64,000 nt of DNA from Thalassospira tepidiphila MCCC 1A03514. Lineage in GTDB: Bacteria > Pseudomonadota > Alphaproteobacteria > Rhodospirillales > Thalassospiraceae. Shown here piece by piece: positions 16,355 to 26,210 of this stretch (its first letter is position 1; each line of letters begins with the position of its first letter). The stretch lies in contig NZ_JPVZ01000010.1 of NCBI RefSeq assembly GCF_001662875.1, positions 1 through 64,000 on the forward strand. The letters run 5' to 3'. The position numbers and the translations under genes were made by a program. The notes under the pieces were generated by a model that was not told where the DNA came from, ran no database searches, and saw nothing but the letters and a program-made list of their open reading frames with translations.

Positions 16355-17704
16355 CTATGCCTTGGGGGCCTTGCCTTCAACTGCCTCGGCCTTTTCTGCT
16401 TCAGCTTCAGCCTTGGCTTCGGCCTCCTCGGCAGCAGCCTCCTCAGCCGCGGCTTCTTCTGCGGCGGCCTCGGCCTGCTCGGCCGCCCAAACCCCGGCGG
16501 TTTCAACCGCCATGGGGGATGCCGTCGGCAGAACGCTGACATAGCTTTCGGTTTCTTCAACCGGCAGGGCTTCACGGCGCGTCATGCGATAAAGCGCATA
16601 AACCGCGATCACCGCAAAGGTCCCGGCAAGCACCAGCCAGAACGACTGCGGGCCAAGATGTTCCATCGACCAACCGGCAATCAACGGGCCAAGAATTGCC
16701 CCCACCCCGAAGGTCAGAACAAGACCACCTGATGCGGCCGGCATTTCTTCGAGTGACAGGAAATCGTTGGTGTAGGCCAGAAACAGCGCGTAAAGCGGTG
16801 TGGTCATGCCGCCTGCGACAAAGGCTGCACACATCATAAAGACCAACTGGTTACCCGAAAGCCAGCCAAGCATACAGGCTGACATGGCAACTGCCGCCGC
16901 ACCAAAAATCAGCTTGCGGCGATCCATGCGGTCCGACAACCAGCCAATCGGATATTGGAACACCAACGCACCGGCAAACAGCATCGCCACAAAGGTCGCG
17001 ATCTGCACGGTCGTCATTTCGATCTGGGTGCCATAAACCGCCGCCATACCGGTCTGGGTGGCATAAACACACCCCAACAGGAAGATTCCCACTGTACTGA
17101 GCGGCGATCCGGCAAACAGTTCCTTAAGCCCCATCGGGCGGGCGGCCTCGGTCACTGGCACGGACGAGGCCGACAGCAGGATCGGCGCAAAGGAAATCGA
17201 GACCAGAATGGACGCAACAATAAACAGGGCCGAGTTCGCGGCATCGCCAAGCGTCAAAAGCCCCTGCGCCCCGATAATACCAAGCGTCTGGGCAATCATA
17301 TAAGCCGACAGAACCTTGCCCCGGGTTTCGTTGGTCGAGGCATCATTAAGCCAGCTTTCCGCCGTCACATAGATCCCCGACATGCAAAAGCCCAAAATCA
17401 CGCGCAACGCCGTCCATGCCCATGGCTCGGCAATCAGTGGAAAGGCAATCAGCCCGGCGGAGGTAAAGCTTCCGAGTGCGGCAAAGACGCGCACATGGCC
17501 AACCCGCTTGATCATGCGCGGTGTGATGCGTGCGCCAGACAGGAAACCGGCAAAGTAACCCGATGTGACAATCGCCAGTTCGGCCGAGGAAAAACCCTCA
17601 ATCCCGCCGCGCAAACCGATCAGGGTGAAATGCATGCCATTGCCCAGCATGATCAGGACAACTCCAATAAGAAGTGCCCAGACACTGGTTAAAACCTGGA
17701 TCAT
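16355..17704 (-). CDS. MFS transporter with Ala/Glu-rich tail
   Basis: A 449-residue major facilitator with 12 hydrophobic helices (residues ~5-385). SGYFAGFLSGARITPRMIKR and PIGWLSDRMDRRKLIFGAA are the two MFS A-type loop motifs. It resembles the YcaD-like branch, of unknown substrate. The last ~45 residues are a cytoplasmic low-complexity tail made almost only of Ala, Glu and Lys, with EEAAAEEAAAEEAEA as its core, not part of the family fold. It is transcribed after DUF6064 but across a 167-bp gap, so it probably has its own promoter. Confidence 0.85.
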   Translation of the reverse strand: MIQVLTSVWALLIGVVLIMLGNGMHFTLIGLRGGIEGFSSAELAIVTSGYFAGFLSGARITPRMIKRVGHVRVFAALGSFTSAGLIAFPLIAEPWAWTALRVILGFCMSGIYVTAESWLNDASTNETRGKVLSAYMIAQTLGIIGAQGLLTLGDAANSALFIVASILVSISFAPILLSASSVPVTEAARPMGLKELFAGSPLSTVGIFLLGCVYATQTGMAAVYGTQIEMTTVQIATFVAMLFAGALVFQYPIGWLSDRMDRRKLIFGAAAVAMSACMLGWLSGNQLVFMMCAAFVAGGMTTPLYALFLAYTNDFLSLEEMPAASGGLVLTFGVGAILGPLIAGWSMEHLGPQSFWLVLAGTFAVIAVYALYRMTRREALPVEETESYVSVLPTASPMAVETAGVWAAEQAEAAAEEAAAEEAAAEEAEAKAEAEAEKAEAVEGKAPKA

Positions 17705-17871
17705 GAATCGCCCTTTCGCACTTTGGGGATTACCGGACTGTCTGTGAGCTCAGCGCGCCTTGGTCTGATGTCGTGTTGGTTCAGACAAATGACAAGTCTC
17801 AGCGAAAAGTACGAAACCACTGATCACATTCAGTTTCCAGACTTTTTTCGGTATGAAGGGGATTTTTTGAC

Positions 17872-18588
17872 CTAAGCAGCCGGGTCTCTGATCTCTGCCT
17901 CGGTCAGGCGTTTGGTGGTGACCCCGTTTTTGAGATCAAGCCAGCCGCAAAAAACAGTCACCCAGACGGCGGCCAGCATCAAATACGCGACATACTGATC
18001 CATCACCCAAAGCGTGCCTGCGGATATAACACACCACGCCAGGGGAACCGGCAACAATAACCACCGCCAGGTGCCGCGTGACAGCAAAACAAAGCCCAAC
18101 GTGCCAAGGGCGGTTGGATCGGCTGCACTGCCAAAAATTTCGGCCTGTACCAAGTCGCGCCCTTCAATCAGGCCAATAAACGGATAGACAAGCAGCGCAA
18201 AGGCAACCAGAGACGCCCCGACATAACAGGACAAATCCCCGCGCCAGCCAAAACGAAGCGGCAACGGACGCGCAGCAAAGATGGCAAACAAAACCACCTG
18301 CAGGGCAAAGGCCGGCAGCAGATAAGGCACCGCCCAATTGATCGGCTGATAATATTGCCAAAGGAAGCCAAAGCCCGACCAGGCCCAGACCAGTGCCAAC
18401 AATACCAGAATAACCCGGTTGCCGCGAAAACCGTGACGCAGGGCAAGGCCCGATGCGATCAACCCGGCAATCAGCGCGCTGGCAACCACCAGCCACCAGG
18501 TGGTGTTCATGGTTTCAAACAGCCGGTAATAGACACGCGGCGAAAACAGCAACAGGTCTGCCAGTCCGTAATCCCACCATTCAGTCAT
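17872..18588 (-). CDS. DUF6064 family membrane protein
   Basis: A 238-residue protein with about six to seven hydrophobic helices. The N-terminal WWDYGLADLLLFSPRVYYRL and FLWQYYQPINWA match the DUF6064 pattern (FSPR.YYRL and Q.Y.PINWA). The family has no known function. It follows the Tat-exported aldo/keto reductase by only 24 bp on the same strand, which suggests an operon, possibly as a membrane partner; this is inference. Confidence 0.72.
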   Translation of the reverse strand: MTEWWDYGLADLLLFSPRVYYRLFETMNTTWWLVVASALIAGLIASGLALRHGFRGNRVILVLLALVWAWSGFGFLWQYYQPINWAVPYLLPAFALQVVLFAIFAARPLPLRFGWRGDLSCYVGASLVAFALLVYPFIGLIEGRDLVQAEIFGSAADPTALGTLGFVLLSRGTWRWLLLPVPLAWCVISAGTLWVMDQYVAYLMLAAVWVTVFCGWLDLKNGVTTKRLTEAEIRDPAA

Positions 18589-18612
18589 GCTGTCTGCCCC
18601 CGATTGCCTTGA

Positions 18613-19554
18613 TCACACCAGAACGCCAATGACAGCGGCGATCTGTTCGCGCATTTTATCATCGGGCAATGGCCCGGTTGCGGCCGCCATGTTTTCCGCC
18701 GCATGGGCCGGTTTGGTGGTGGCCGGGATCGGACAGGTCACAGCCGGATGGGCGATCAGATATTTCAAAATCAACTGCGCCCAACTTTTGGCTTCAAGTT
18801 CGGCGGCAAATTCCGGCATGGGCTGGCCTTCCAGACGCTCGGTCAGGCTGCCGCCGCGAAACGGCCGGTTCACAATCACCGCAATGCCGCGATCATATGC
18901 CAATGGCAAAAGATAATCCTCAACCTTGCGGTCAATCGGGTTATAGGTCACCTGCACGAAATCAAGCCGTTCGTTCTTCATCACCGCGATCAGGTCTTCG
19001 GTACGTCGCCCGTGCGAGGTCGTCACACCGACATGGCGCAACTGCCGTTCGTCCTTCATGCGAAACAGAAGCGGCAGGTTTTCATTGATGCCCAACAGAT
19101 TATGGACCTGCAAAAGGTCAAACTGCTCGATCTTCCATCGATCTGATGTCTCGGCGATCTGTTCGGCACCATCGCCTGCGGTCCAGACCTTGTCGGTCGA
19201 AAACACACGATCGCGCGCACCAAGCTTATCGAGCCCGTAGCCAATCACATCCTGGGCAGAACCGTACATCGGCGAACTGTCAATCATGCGCCCACCGGCA
19301 TCGAAAAACGCCGACATCACATCCGCGCACTGATTGCGCAATTCAATGTCTTGGCCGACATTGAACGTGATCCAGCTTCCAAGCCCGACAGCGGGGATTT
19401 CTTCACCGGTTGAGGGGATTTTCTTTTGCAATACTTCCGATGCGCGCGCATCGGAGCTTCCCTGCGCCCACGCAGGCACCCCCGACGCCAACAGGCCAAG
19501 CGCGCCTAGTGAGGCAGAAGCCTTCAGAAACCCGCGACGGTCAAATTCAGACAT
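18613..19554 (-). CDS. Tat-exported aldo/keto reductase
   Basis: A 313-residue aldo/keto reductase with an N-terminal twin-arginine signal (DRRGFLKASASLGALGLLAS, cleavage likely after PAWA). The barrel includes DSSPMYGSAQDVIG with the catalytic Asp/Tyr region, STDKVW with the Lys, and LLQVHNLLG with the active His. Export by Tat implies folding with NADPH in the cytoplasm, a feature of the small group of periplasmic aldo/keto reductases. Substrate unknown. It is the first gene of a probable operon with the DUF6064 membrane protein. Confidence 0.82.
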   Translation of the reverse strand: MSEFDRRGFLKASASLGALGLLASGVPAWAQGSSDARASEVLQKKIPSTGEEIPAVGLGSWITFNVGQDIELRNQCADVMSAFFDAGGRMIDSSPMYGSAQDVIGYGLDKLGARDRVFSTDKVWTAGDGAEQIAETSDRWKIEQFDLLQVHNLLGINENLPLLFRMKDERQLRHVGVTTSHGRRTEDLIAVMKNERLDFVQVTYNPIDRKVEDYLLPLAYDRGIAVIVNRPFRGGSLTERLEGQPMPEFAAELEAKSWAQLILKYLIAHPAVTCPIPATTKPAHAAENMAAATGPLPDDKMREQIAAVIGVLV

Positions 19555-19673
19555 GGCTTAGAGCACCTTTTCGTTGCTTCGGACCAATCTTCAAACATGA
19601 TCCATCAAGATTTGGGCAGAATTCTGCCCGAACGCAACTTTTGGTAAACTGACAAGAGACCTATATCACCCGA

Positions 19674-19713
19674 AACAAAAAAAGGGCTGCAAACCTGATG
19701 TTTGCAGCCCTTT
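19674..19713 (-). terminator. Terminator of the nadE-gltX-cysS operon
   Basis: A perfect 14-bp stem (19681-19694 with 19700-19713, 5-nt loop); on the minus strand it is followed by TTTTGTTTCG, 23 bp after the cysS stop. Confidence 0.9.
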
Positions 19714-19735
19714 GGTCAAAAACTGTCAATCTGCG

Positions 19736-21112
19736 TTAAACGCGCTTCCAGCTTGTCCCATCCTTGAAGTCTTCAAGGATGATGCCGCGTGCCAGAAGGT
19801 CATCACGGATTTTGTCCGCCGTTGCGAAATCCTTGTTCTTCTTGGCATCCGCACGCTGGGCGATCAGTCCGTCGATCTCGGCTGCTTCGTCTTCATCGGC
19901 TGATCCGGTAAACCAGGCTTCGGGATCCGCTTCAAGAATGCCCAAAAGCTTGGCCGCGGCAAGGATTTCACCCTTGGCTTCAGCACGTTCGAACTTCTTT
20001 TCCGCCTTGTTGAACTTGGTCACAAGGTTATGGAATTCCGAAATCGCAAGCGGCGTGTTGAGATCATCACACAGCGCATCAAGCACCGCACGCGGCACCG
20101 GCATATTTTCCGGGGTCACGTCAGAACTCTGACGAAGCGCAGTATAGAACCGATCAAGCGCCTCTTTGGCCTGACGCAGGTTTTCTTCGGTCCAGTTGAT
20201 CGGCTGATGATAATGGGTTCCCATCATCGCCAGCCGGATCGCCTCACCCGGCCATTTTTCAAGCAGCTCATGCACGGTGACGAAGTTGCCCAATGACTTG
20301 GACATCTTTTCGCCTTCGACCATCAGATGGCCGTTATGCATCCAGTATTTGGCGTAGCTTGACCCCTTATTGGCGCAGCAGCTTTGCGCCAGTTCGTTTT
20401 CGTGGTGCGGGAACACCAGATCCGAACCACCGCCATGGATGTCAAAGTTTTCACCGAGATAACGCGTCGACATGGCAGAGCATTCAATATGCCAGCCCGG
20501 ACGACCACGGCCCCACGGGCTATCCCATCCCGGAATATCGTCACTCGACGGTTTCCACAAAACGAAGTCCGCCGGGTCTTTTTTATAAGGGGCGACTTCA
20601 ACACGGGCACCGGCGATCATTTCCTTGCGATCACGACGCGACAGCTTGCCATAATCATCAAACGCCTCGACCGAGAACAGCACATGGCCCTCGGCGGCAT
20701 AGGCAAAGCCCTGTTCGATCAGGCTTTCGCACATGGCGATCATTTCAGCGATATGTTCGGTCGCGCGCGGTTCGATATCGGGTTTGGCGGCATTAAGCGC
20801 GCCCATGTCATCCAGATAGGCCTGATGGGTGCGTTTGGTGATTTCGGAAATCGGTTCACCGCTTTCCTTGGCACGCGCGTTGATCTTGTCATCAACGTCC
20901 GTGACATTCCGCACATAGGTTACCTTGGGATAGATATGGCGCAGCACGCGCACCAGCGTATCAAACACCACCACCGGGCGGGCATTACCGACATGGGCAT
21001 AGTCATAGACCGTCGGGCCGCAGACATAAAGCCGCACGTGATCGGGATCAATCGGCGCGAACACCTGCTTTTCGCGGGTGAGCGTATCAAAGATGCGAAG
21101 TGTTTTGGTCAT
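19736..21112 (-). CDS. cysS: Cysteine--tRNA ligase
   Basis: A 458-residue class I aminoacyl-tRNA synthetase. The HIGH equivalent is [16 protein letters not shown], the zinc-binding residues include [10 protein letters not shown] and HHENELAQS, and the KMSKS loop is [12 protein letters not shown]. The C-terminal helical domain includes the DALR-type region. It charges tRNA-Cys. It is the last gene of a nadE-gltX-cysS run, separated from gltX by 67 bp and ended by a strong terminator. Length is normal for the family. Confidence 0.96.
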   Translation of the reverse strand: MTKTLRIFDTLTREKQVFAPIDPDHVRLYVCGPTVYDYAHVGNARPVVVFDTLVRVLRHIYPKVTYVRNVTDVDDKINARAKESGEPISEITKRTHQAYLDDMGALNAAKPDIEPRATEHIAEMIAMCESLIEQGFAYAAEGHVLFSVEAFDDYGKLSRRDRKEMIAGARVEVAPYKKDPADFVLWKPSSDDIPGWDSPWGRGRPGWHIECSAMSTRYLGENFDIHGGGSDLVFPHHENELAQSCCANKGSSYAKYWMHNGHLMVEGEKMSKSLGNFVTVHELLEKWPGEAIRLAMMGTHYHQPINWTEENLRQAKEALDRFYTALRQSSDVTPENMPVPRAVLDALCDDLNTPLAISEFHNLVTKFNKAEKKFERAEAKGEILAAAKLLGILEADPEAWFTGSADEDEAAEIDGLIAQRADAKKNKDFATADKIRDDLLARGIILEDFKDGTSWKRV

Positions 21113-21179
21113 TTCAAACGTCCGTTTGGCTGTGTTATCGGGTCAAATGCGTACATTTTCCGGCGATCAAAGCAGATGC

Positions 21180-22532
21180 TTAGACCGCCTTCCCACACAA
21201 CCGGTCACGCGCCTTTTCAGACCCGATCAAAACCAGCATCGTCGACATTTCCGGACCATGTTCGCGCGCCGTCAGCGCCTTGCGCAGCGGCATGAAAAGC
21301 TGCTTGCCCTTGCGTCCGGTTTCTTCCTTAAGCGCCGTGGTCCAGGTTTTCCAGCTGGTGCCATCAAGCTCGCCTTCCGGCAGCATTTCGGCGGCCTGTT
21401 TGAGAAACTCGGCATCCTCGGCATCAATTTCCGGAATGACGTTTTTGTGGATCACATCCCACCATTCCAGTGCCTCGGCCACGCGCCAGCAATTGCCGCG
21501 CACCGCATTCCAGAACATCTCGTCGGCATCTGCCATGCCAGCTGCTTCAAGCTTTGGCTTGGCGGCCTCAAAAGACATTTCGTGAATGACTTTTTCATTA
21601 AGGCTTGCCAGTTCGGCCGGATCAAATTTCGGCGTGGAACGGCCATAATGATCAAGATCGAATTTCTCAAGCACCTGGGAAAGGTTTGCCGGCTCAATCT
21701 TGTCGGATGCACCAAGGCCCGTCAGAAGGCCAACAAGCGCCTCGACCTCAAACCCGTCATTGCGCAATTCACGCAGTGAAAGACTGCCAAGGCGCTTTGA
21801 AAGCTGCGAGCCACCCGGCCCCGCCAAAAGCGGCATATGGGCAAATTCAAGCGCACCCGGCTTCCCGCCAAGCGCCAGATACAACAGGATCTGCGACACG
21901 GTATTGGTCACGTGGTCTTCGCCGCGAATGATGTGGGTAACACCCATTTCAAGGTCATCCACCACCGAGCCCAGCATATAAAGCAACGATCCATCTTCAC
22001 GGATCAGGACCGGGTCAGACACATGTTCGGTATCAAACGAGCAAATCCCGCGCGTCAGGTCATCCCATTCGACCATGCCGTCGGTCAGAAGGAAACGCCA
22101 ATGCGGCTTGCGGCCTTCGGCCTCAAGGGCGGCAATTTCTTCATCAGACAGCGTCAATGCCTTGCGGTCATAAATGAACGGCTGGTGACGCTGGCGGGCA
22201 GCCTTGCGTTTCCAGTTGAGCTCGCCTTCGGTCTCGTAGCACGGATAAAGCAATTCACGCTTTTTCAGGTCATCAATCGCCGCGTCATATTTGTCCTGAC
22301 GCAGGCTTTGACGTTCTTCCTGATCCCAGTCGATGCCAAGCCAGGAGAGGTCTTCACGGATCGCATCGACATATTCGTCTTTGGAGCGCACCGGGTCGGT
22401 ATCGTCAAAGCGCAGGATGAATTTCCCACCTGATTTACGGGCATAAAGCCAGTTCATCAGCGCCACACGGGCGTTACCGACGTGAAGAAGCCCGGTCGGG
22501 CTGGGGGCAAATCGCAGAACAGGTTTTGTCAT
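21180..22532 (-). CDS. gltX: Glutamate--tRNA ligase
   Basis: A 450-residue class I synthetase. RFAPSPTGLLHVGNAR is the HIGH motif and GPGGSQLSKRLGSLSL holds the KMSKS equivalent (LSKR). The family normally starts at MTKPVLRFAPSPTG, so I use the ATG at 22532. A GTG at 22550 in the same frame overlaps the nadE stop as GTGA, a classical coupled start, and would add six residues. Alphaproteobacteria often carry two GluRS copies with different tRNA preference; which type this is cannot be told here. Confidence 0.94.
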   Translation of the reverse strand: MTKPVLRFAPSPTGLLHVGNARVALMNWLYARKSGGKFILRFDDTDPVRSKDEYVDAIREDLSWLGIDWDQEERQSLRQDKYDAAIDDLKKRELLYPCYETEGELNWKRKAARQRHQPFIYDRKALTLSDEEIAALEAEGRKPHWRFLLTDGMVEWDDLTRGICSFDTEHVSDPVLIREDGSLLYMLGSVVDDLEMGVTHIIRGEDHVTNTVSQILLYLALGGKPGALEFAHMPLLAGPGGSQLSKRLGSLSLRELRNDGFEVEALVGLLTGLGASDKIEPANLSQVLEKFDLDHYGRSTPKFDPAELASLNEKVIHEMSFEAAKPKLEAAGMADADEMFWNAVRGNCWRVAEALEWWDVIHKNVIPEIDAEDAEFLKQAAEMLPEGELDGTSWKTWTTALKEETGRKGKQLFMPLRKALTAREHGPEMSTMLVLIGSEKARDRLCGKAV

Positions 22533-22546
22533 TTCAAACTTTTCAA

Positions 22547-24223
22547 TCACGTAACAAGGTTCGTGAAACCATTGGTAATCGGATAGCGACGGTCACGGCC
22601 AAAGGCACGCGGGGTAATCTTGACCCCCGGGGGTGCCTGACGGCGTTTATATTCCGCCCGATCCAGCAACCGCCAGACCCGGCGCACTGTTGCCTCATCG
22701 TGACCGCTATCCACGATATCGCGAACAGACCGCTCACCTTCAATCATCTGATGGAGGATATCATCCAAAACATCATAAGGCGGCAGACTATCTTCGTCTT
22801 TCTGATCCGGGCGAAGCTCGGCCGATGGCGGCTTGGTGATAATCCGTTCGGGGATCACCATGCCATCCGGGCCAACAGCCCCGACCGGTTTGTGTTCATT
22901 GCGCCAGTGGCACAGATTAAACACGGTCGTTTTATAAAGGTCTTTCAGAACCGAATAGCCACCACACATATCGCCATAAAGCGTGGCATAGCCAACCGAC
23001 ATTTCGGATTTATTGCCGGTGGTCAGGACCATGTGGCCAAACTTGTTTGAAAGCCCCATCAGGATAATCCCGCGCGAGCGGGCCTGAATGTTTTCTTCGG
23101 TAATGTCGGCATCCCGGCCTTCAAAGGCGGGGGCCAGCATCTGCTCGAACGCGGCCATGGCCGGACCAATATTGATGCTCTCGATCCCGGTCTTGAGCAT
23201 GCCTGCGCAAAGCTCCGCATCCTCCAGGCTCTCGGCCGAGGTATAAGGCGATGGCATCATCACCAGACGCACGCGATCAGAACCCAGCGCATCCACGGCA
23301 ACCGCGGCCGACAGCGCACTGTCGATCCCGCCCGACATGCCGATCACAACTCCGGGGAAACCGTTTTTATTCACATAGTCGCGCAGGCCCAGAACCAGCG
23401 CCTGATAGATCGCATCAAGTCCGGTGGGATAGCCAACCTTCGGCGCGTCATCTGCGCAACGCCATTGACCGTTTTCATCCTGTTGCCAGGTGGTCAGCAC
23501 CACATCCTCGGCAAAGGCCGGCAGGGCAACCGCAAGCGATCCATCGCCGTTCAGGCCGAATGATCCGCCGTCAAACACCAGTTCATCCTGACCGCCGACT
23601 TCGTTGCAGTAAATCATCGGCTTGCCGCTTTCGCGCACCCGATCCTCGATCAGCTTACGGCGCAAATCATCCTTGTCGGCTTCAAACGGTGACCCGTTCG
23701 GCACAAGGAAGATTTCTGCCCCCGCATCGGCCAGATGGGCAACGACGTTCGGCGTCCAGACATCTTCACAGATCGGCACACCCAGCTTGACACCCTTGAA
23801 GGATATCGGGGTCGGCATCGGGCCCGCGGCAAAGACGCGCTTTTCATCAAACACGCCATAATTCGGCAAATCATTCTTGGCGCGCACATCAACGATCTTG
23901 CCCTGATCAATCAGCAACACCGCATTATGACGTGTGCCATCGACTTCCCATGGCGTGGTCAACAGCAAGGCCGGACCATCGTTGCGTTTGGCCGTGTGTT
24001 CACAGATAAATTCGACCGCGTCATGCAGATGGCGCATGAAGGCCGGCTTCATCACAAGGTCCTCGGGCGGATAGCCCGACAGGACCAGTTCAGAATATAG
24101 AACCACGTCCGCAGCCTGATCAGCCGCAGTTTCCCAGGCAGCCACAACCTTGTCCCGGTTCCCGGTGACATCACCGACAATCGGGTTGAGTTGGGCAATC
24201 GCAATGGCAAGCTTCTTTGTCAT
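22547..24223 (-). CDS. nadE: Glutamine-dependent NAD+ synthetase
   Basis: A 558-residue two-domain enzyme that amidates nicotinate adenine dinucleotide to NAD+. The N-terminal nitrilase-type glutaminase (~1-260) begins LAIAIAQLNPIVGDVTGNRD and contains LGVPICEDVW with the catalytic Cys; the C-terminal synthetase has the PP-loop GMSGGIDSALSAAVAVDALG and GNKSEMSVGY. The open frame extends 33 codons upstream, but homology starts at the ATG at 24223. Its stop touches the possible GTG start of gltX, indicating one operon. Confidence 0.94.
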   Translation of the reverse strand: MTKKLAIAIAQLNPIVGDVTGNRDKVVAAWETAADQAADVVLYSELVLSGYPPEDLVMKPAFMRHLHDAVEFICEHTAKRNDGPALLLTTPWEVDGTRHNAVLLIDQGKIVDVRAKNDLPNYGVFDEKRVFAAGPMPTPISFKGVKLGVPICEDVWTPNVVAHLADAGAEIFLVPNGSPFEADKDDLRRKLIEDRVRESGKPMIYCNEVGGQDELVFDGGSFGLNGDGSLAVALPAFAEDVVLTTWQQDENGQWRCADDAPKVGYPTGLDAIYQALVLGLRDYVNKNGFPGVVIGMSGGIDSALSAAVAVDALGSDRVRLVMMPSPYTSAESLEDAELCAGMLKTGIESINIGPAMAAFEQMLAPAFEGRDADITEENIQARSRGIILMGLSNKFGHMVLTTGNKSEMSVGYATLYGDMCGGYSVLKDLYKTTVFNLCHWRNEHKPVGAVGPDGMVIPERIITKPPSAELRPDQKDEDSLPPYDVLDDILHQMIEGERSVRDIVDSGHDEATVRRVWRLLDRAEYKRRQAPPGVKITPRAFGRDRRYPITNGFTNLVT

Positions 24224-24482
24224 GATGTTGGAATAGGATCGCCCCTGCGCGCTGTCAATTGCGGAATGCGCAATATCCCATGTTTCAGACAAGATCGCCA
24301 TTCTTGCATGGCAGAAATGCAAAGCTTTGAAACCTGCAAGTACGCTGTCTTTCAGCGTGATTTTATTCTTATCAACGACTTAGCGTGTTGATAATGACTT
24401 GCAAAATCGGCTTCTTCCCGATCTATTGCACGCGACCGTGAAAACACGGCAATAAACACAAATTAAAATACGAGCAAACAAC

Positions 24483-24827
24483 ATGACCCACAGCCCCAAT
24501 GCGGCCGCCGAAATGGCGGCGGTAACCATTTCCTATATTCCAGGCCGCGAAATCAGTGAAAACCTTGGCATTGTCTTTGGCAGTTCCGTGCGCAGCCGCA
24601 ACTTCCTTTTCGATATTTTTGCGATGCTGAAAAACCTGTTCGGGGGTGAAGTACGTTCCTACACCCGGCTTCTGGAAGACGCCCAGCAGGAAGCCACCAG
24701 CCGCCTGATTGCCCAAGCCCAAAAATTGGATGCCGACGCAGTTGTGGATGTTCATTTCGCAACGTCACAGGTGGCCTACAAGGCGGCTGAGATTTTCGCA
24801 TACGGCACAGCCGTACGACTGAAATAA
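24483..24827 (+). CDS. YbjQ family protein (UPF0145)
   Basis: A 114-residue protein of the YbjQ/DUF74 family, sometimes called a putative heavy-metal-binding domain. Conserved features are YIPGREISENLGIVFG, a central GG followed by Y/L-rich helix, DAQQEATSRLIAQAQKLDAD, and the close EIFAYGTAVRL. The family forms pentamers; its function is not established. It is the first gene of a three-gene operon with an M48 peptidase that carries a second YbjQ-like domain. Confidence 0.85.
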   Translation: MTHSPNAAAEMAAVTISYIPGREISENLGIVFGSSVRSRNFLFDIFAMLKNLFGGEVRSYTRLLEDAQQEATSRLIAQAQKLDADAVVDVHFATSQVAYKAAEIFAYGTAVRLK

Positions 24828-24845
24828 CAGGGCAGGCACAACACC

Positions 24846-26207
24846 ATGGAAGATCTGTTTCTTCCGGGAATTGCCCTGACCATCCTGGTCGGAATCGCTT
24901 ATATAACCGGCCGTTTGGCCGATGGGGCACATGAACGCGCGCTCAGACGCGACGAAGCATTGTTGCCCCATCAATATCTTGATTCCGGGGATGCAGTTCC
25001 CGATGACATCACGTTGCATGACAGCAAACTGGTGACCGGAAAGGTCGTCATTGCCGAAGACCGTTTTCGCAATCTTCTGGCCCGCCTGCGCATTTTCGTC
25101 GGCGGTCGACTGGCCGCGCACGAAGCCACCGTCACCAGGGCCAAGCGCGAGGCGATCTTGCGGCTTCGCACCAACGCCAAGGGTGCAAGTCACATTATCG
25201 GTTTACGCTTTGATTCTGCCGAACTCGGGCGCGGCATGATCGAGGTGATTGTTTCCGGCACCGCCCTTTATACCGATCATCGCCCGGCGGGCGGGCGGCC
25301 ATCTGCCCTTCCCGATGACGGGGTGAATATTTCGCATCGCAATCTTTTGGCCGAATTTGCGTCGGGCAGTATTGCGTTCCTGCTGATTTGCTGGGGGATT
25401 TATACGGCAAGCGGCCTCGCGGTTGAATGGGCGGCAAACAGTATTTCGGTTCAGGAAGAAGTTGCCATCTGGTCGGAGCTTGAACCCGGACTGATCGCAG
25501 AACATCGCGAAGATTATGAACGCAGCCTGCCGGAACGCTATCTTCTTGATCTGGTCAATTCCATCCCTAAGGAGGCCATTGGCCCGGCAAAGGATTATGA
25601 TTTTGACGTTCTGATCATCCCCGATGACAGTCCCAATGCCGCGGCACTGCCCGGTGGCCTGATGCTTGTTCATACCGGAATGCTTGAACTGGTCGATACC
25701 GAGAACGAGCTGCTGTCGATCCTTGGCCATGAAATCGGTCATTACAACGGACGCGATCACCTTGAAGGCATTGGCCGTGAAGTCGTTGGTGTCGCACTTT
25801 CGGCCATGATGTTTCAGACCGATGCGGTTTTGACCACCTGGGCGGCAAGCTGGCCGAAACTTCTGGCTGATCGGGACTATTCCCGAAGTCAGGAACTCGA
25901 TGCCGATGACTGGAGCCTGCGCATCCTGATGGCCAAATACGGCCATGTCGCAGAAGCATCCACCACCTTTGCAAAATTGGGGCAGCTTCAAGGCGACCGC
26001 AGTTTGCTGGATTATCTTTCAACCCATCCCCATCCACGTGACCGGGTGGAACGGCTTGAGGATATGGCGCGCGAACAGGGTCTTCCGATCAGAGAACCGG
26101 TTGATCTTCAAATCGCCTTTGAGAATTTCCTTGTACGCACGGGTGAAATCCCGGCAAGCGCGCTTGAAGACCGCCACCAATTCAATCTTACCAATACAGG
26201 ACACTAG
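24846..26207 (+). CDS. M48 metallopeptidase with N-terminal YbjQ-like domain
   Basis: A 453-residue membrane-bound protease. Residues ~1-20 form a membrane anchor. Residues ~60-145 resemble a YbjQ domain: VTGKVVIAEDRF, a GG pair, then AKREAILRLRTNAKGASHII and MIEVIVSGTALY, mirroring the family close AYGTAV. A transmembrane helix follows (~165-190), then an M48 catalytic domain with HEIGH (His295, Glu296, His299) and the distal ligand Glu350 in SQELDADDWS. M48 enzymes (HtpX, BepA, LoiP) handle envelope protein quality control. The fusion beside a stand-alone YbjQ gene suggests shared function. It starts 18 bp after the YbjQ stop. Confidence 0.82.
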   Translation: MEDLFLPGIALTILVGIAYITGRLADGAHERALRRDEALLPHQYLDSGDAVPDDITLHDSKLVTGKVVIAEDRFRNLLARLRIFVGGRLAAHEATVTRAKREAILRLRTNAKGASHIIGLRFDSAELGRGMIEVIVSGTALYTDHRPAGGRPSALPDDGVNISHRNLLAEFASGSIAFLLICWGIYTASGLAVEWAANSISVQEEVAIWSELEPGLIAEHREDYERSLPERYLLDLVNSIPKEAIGPAKDYDFDVLIIPDDSPNAAALPGGLMLVHTGMLELVDTENELLSILGHEIGHYNGRDHLEGIGREVVGVALSAMMFQTDAVLTTWAASWPKLLADRDYSRSQELDADDWSLRILMAKYGHVAEASTTFAKLGQLQGDRSLLDYLSTHPHPRDRVERLEDMAREQGLPIREPVDLQIAFENFLVRTGEIPASALEDRHQFNLTNTGH

Positions 26208-26210
26208 CCC

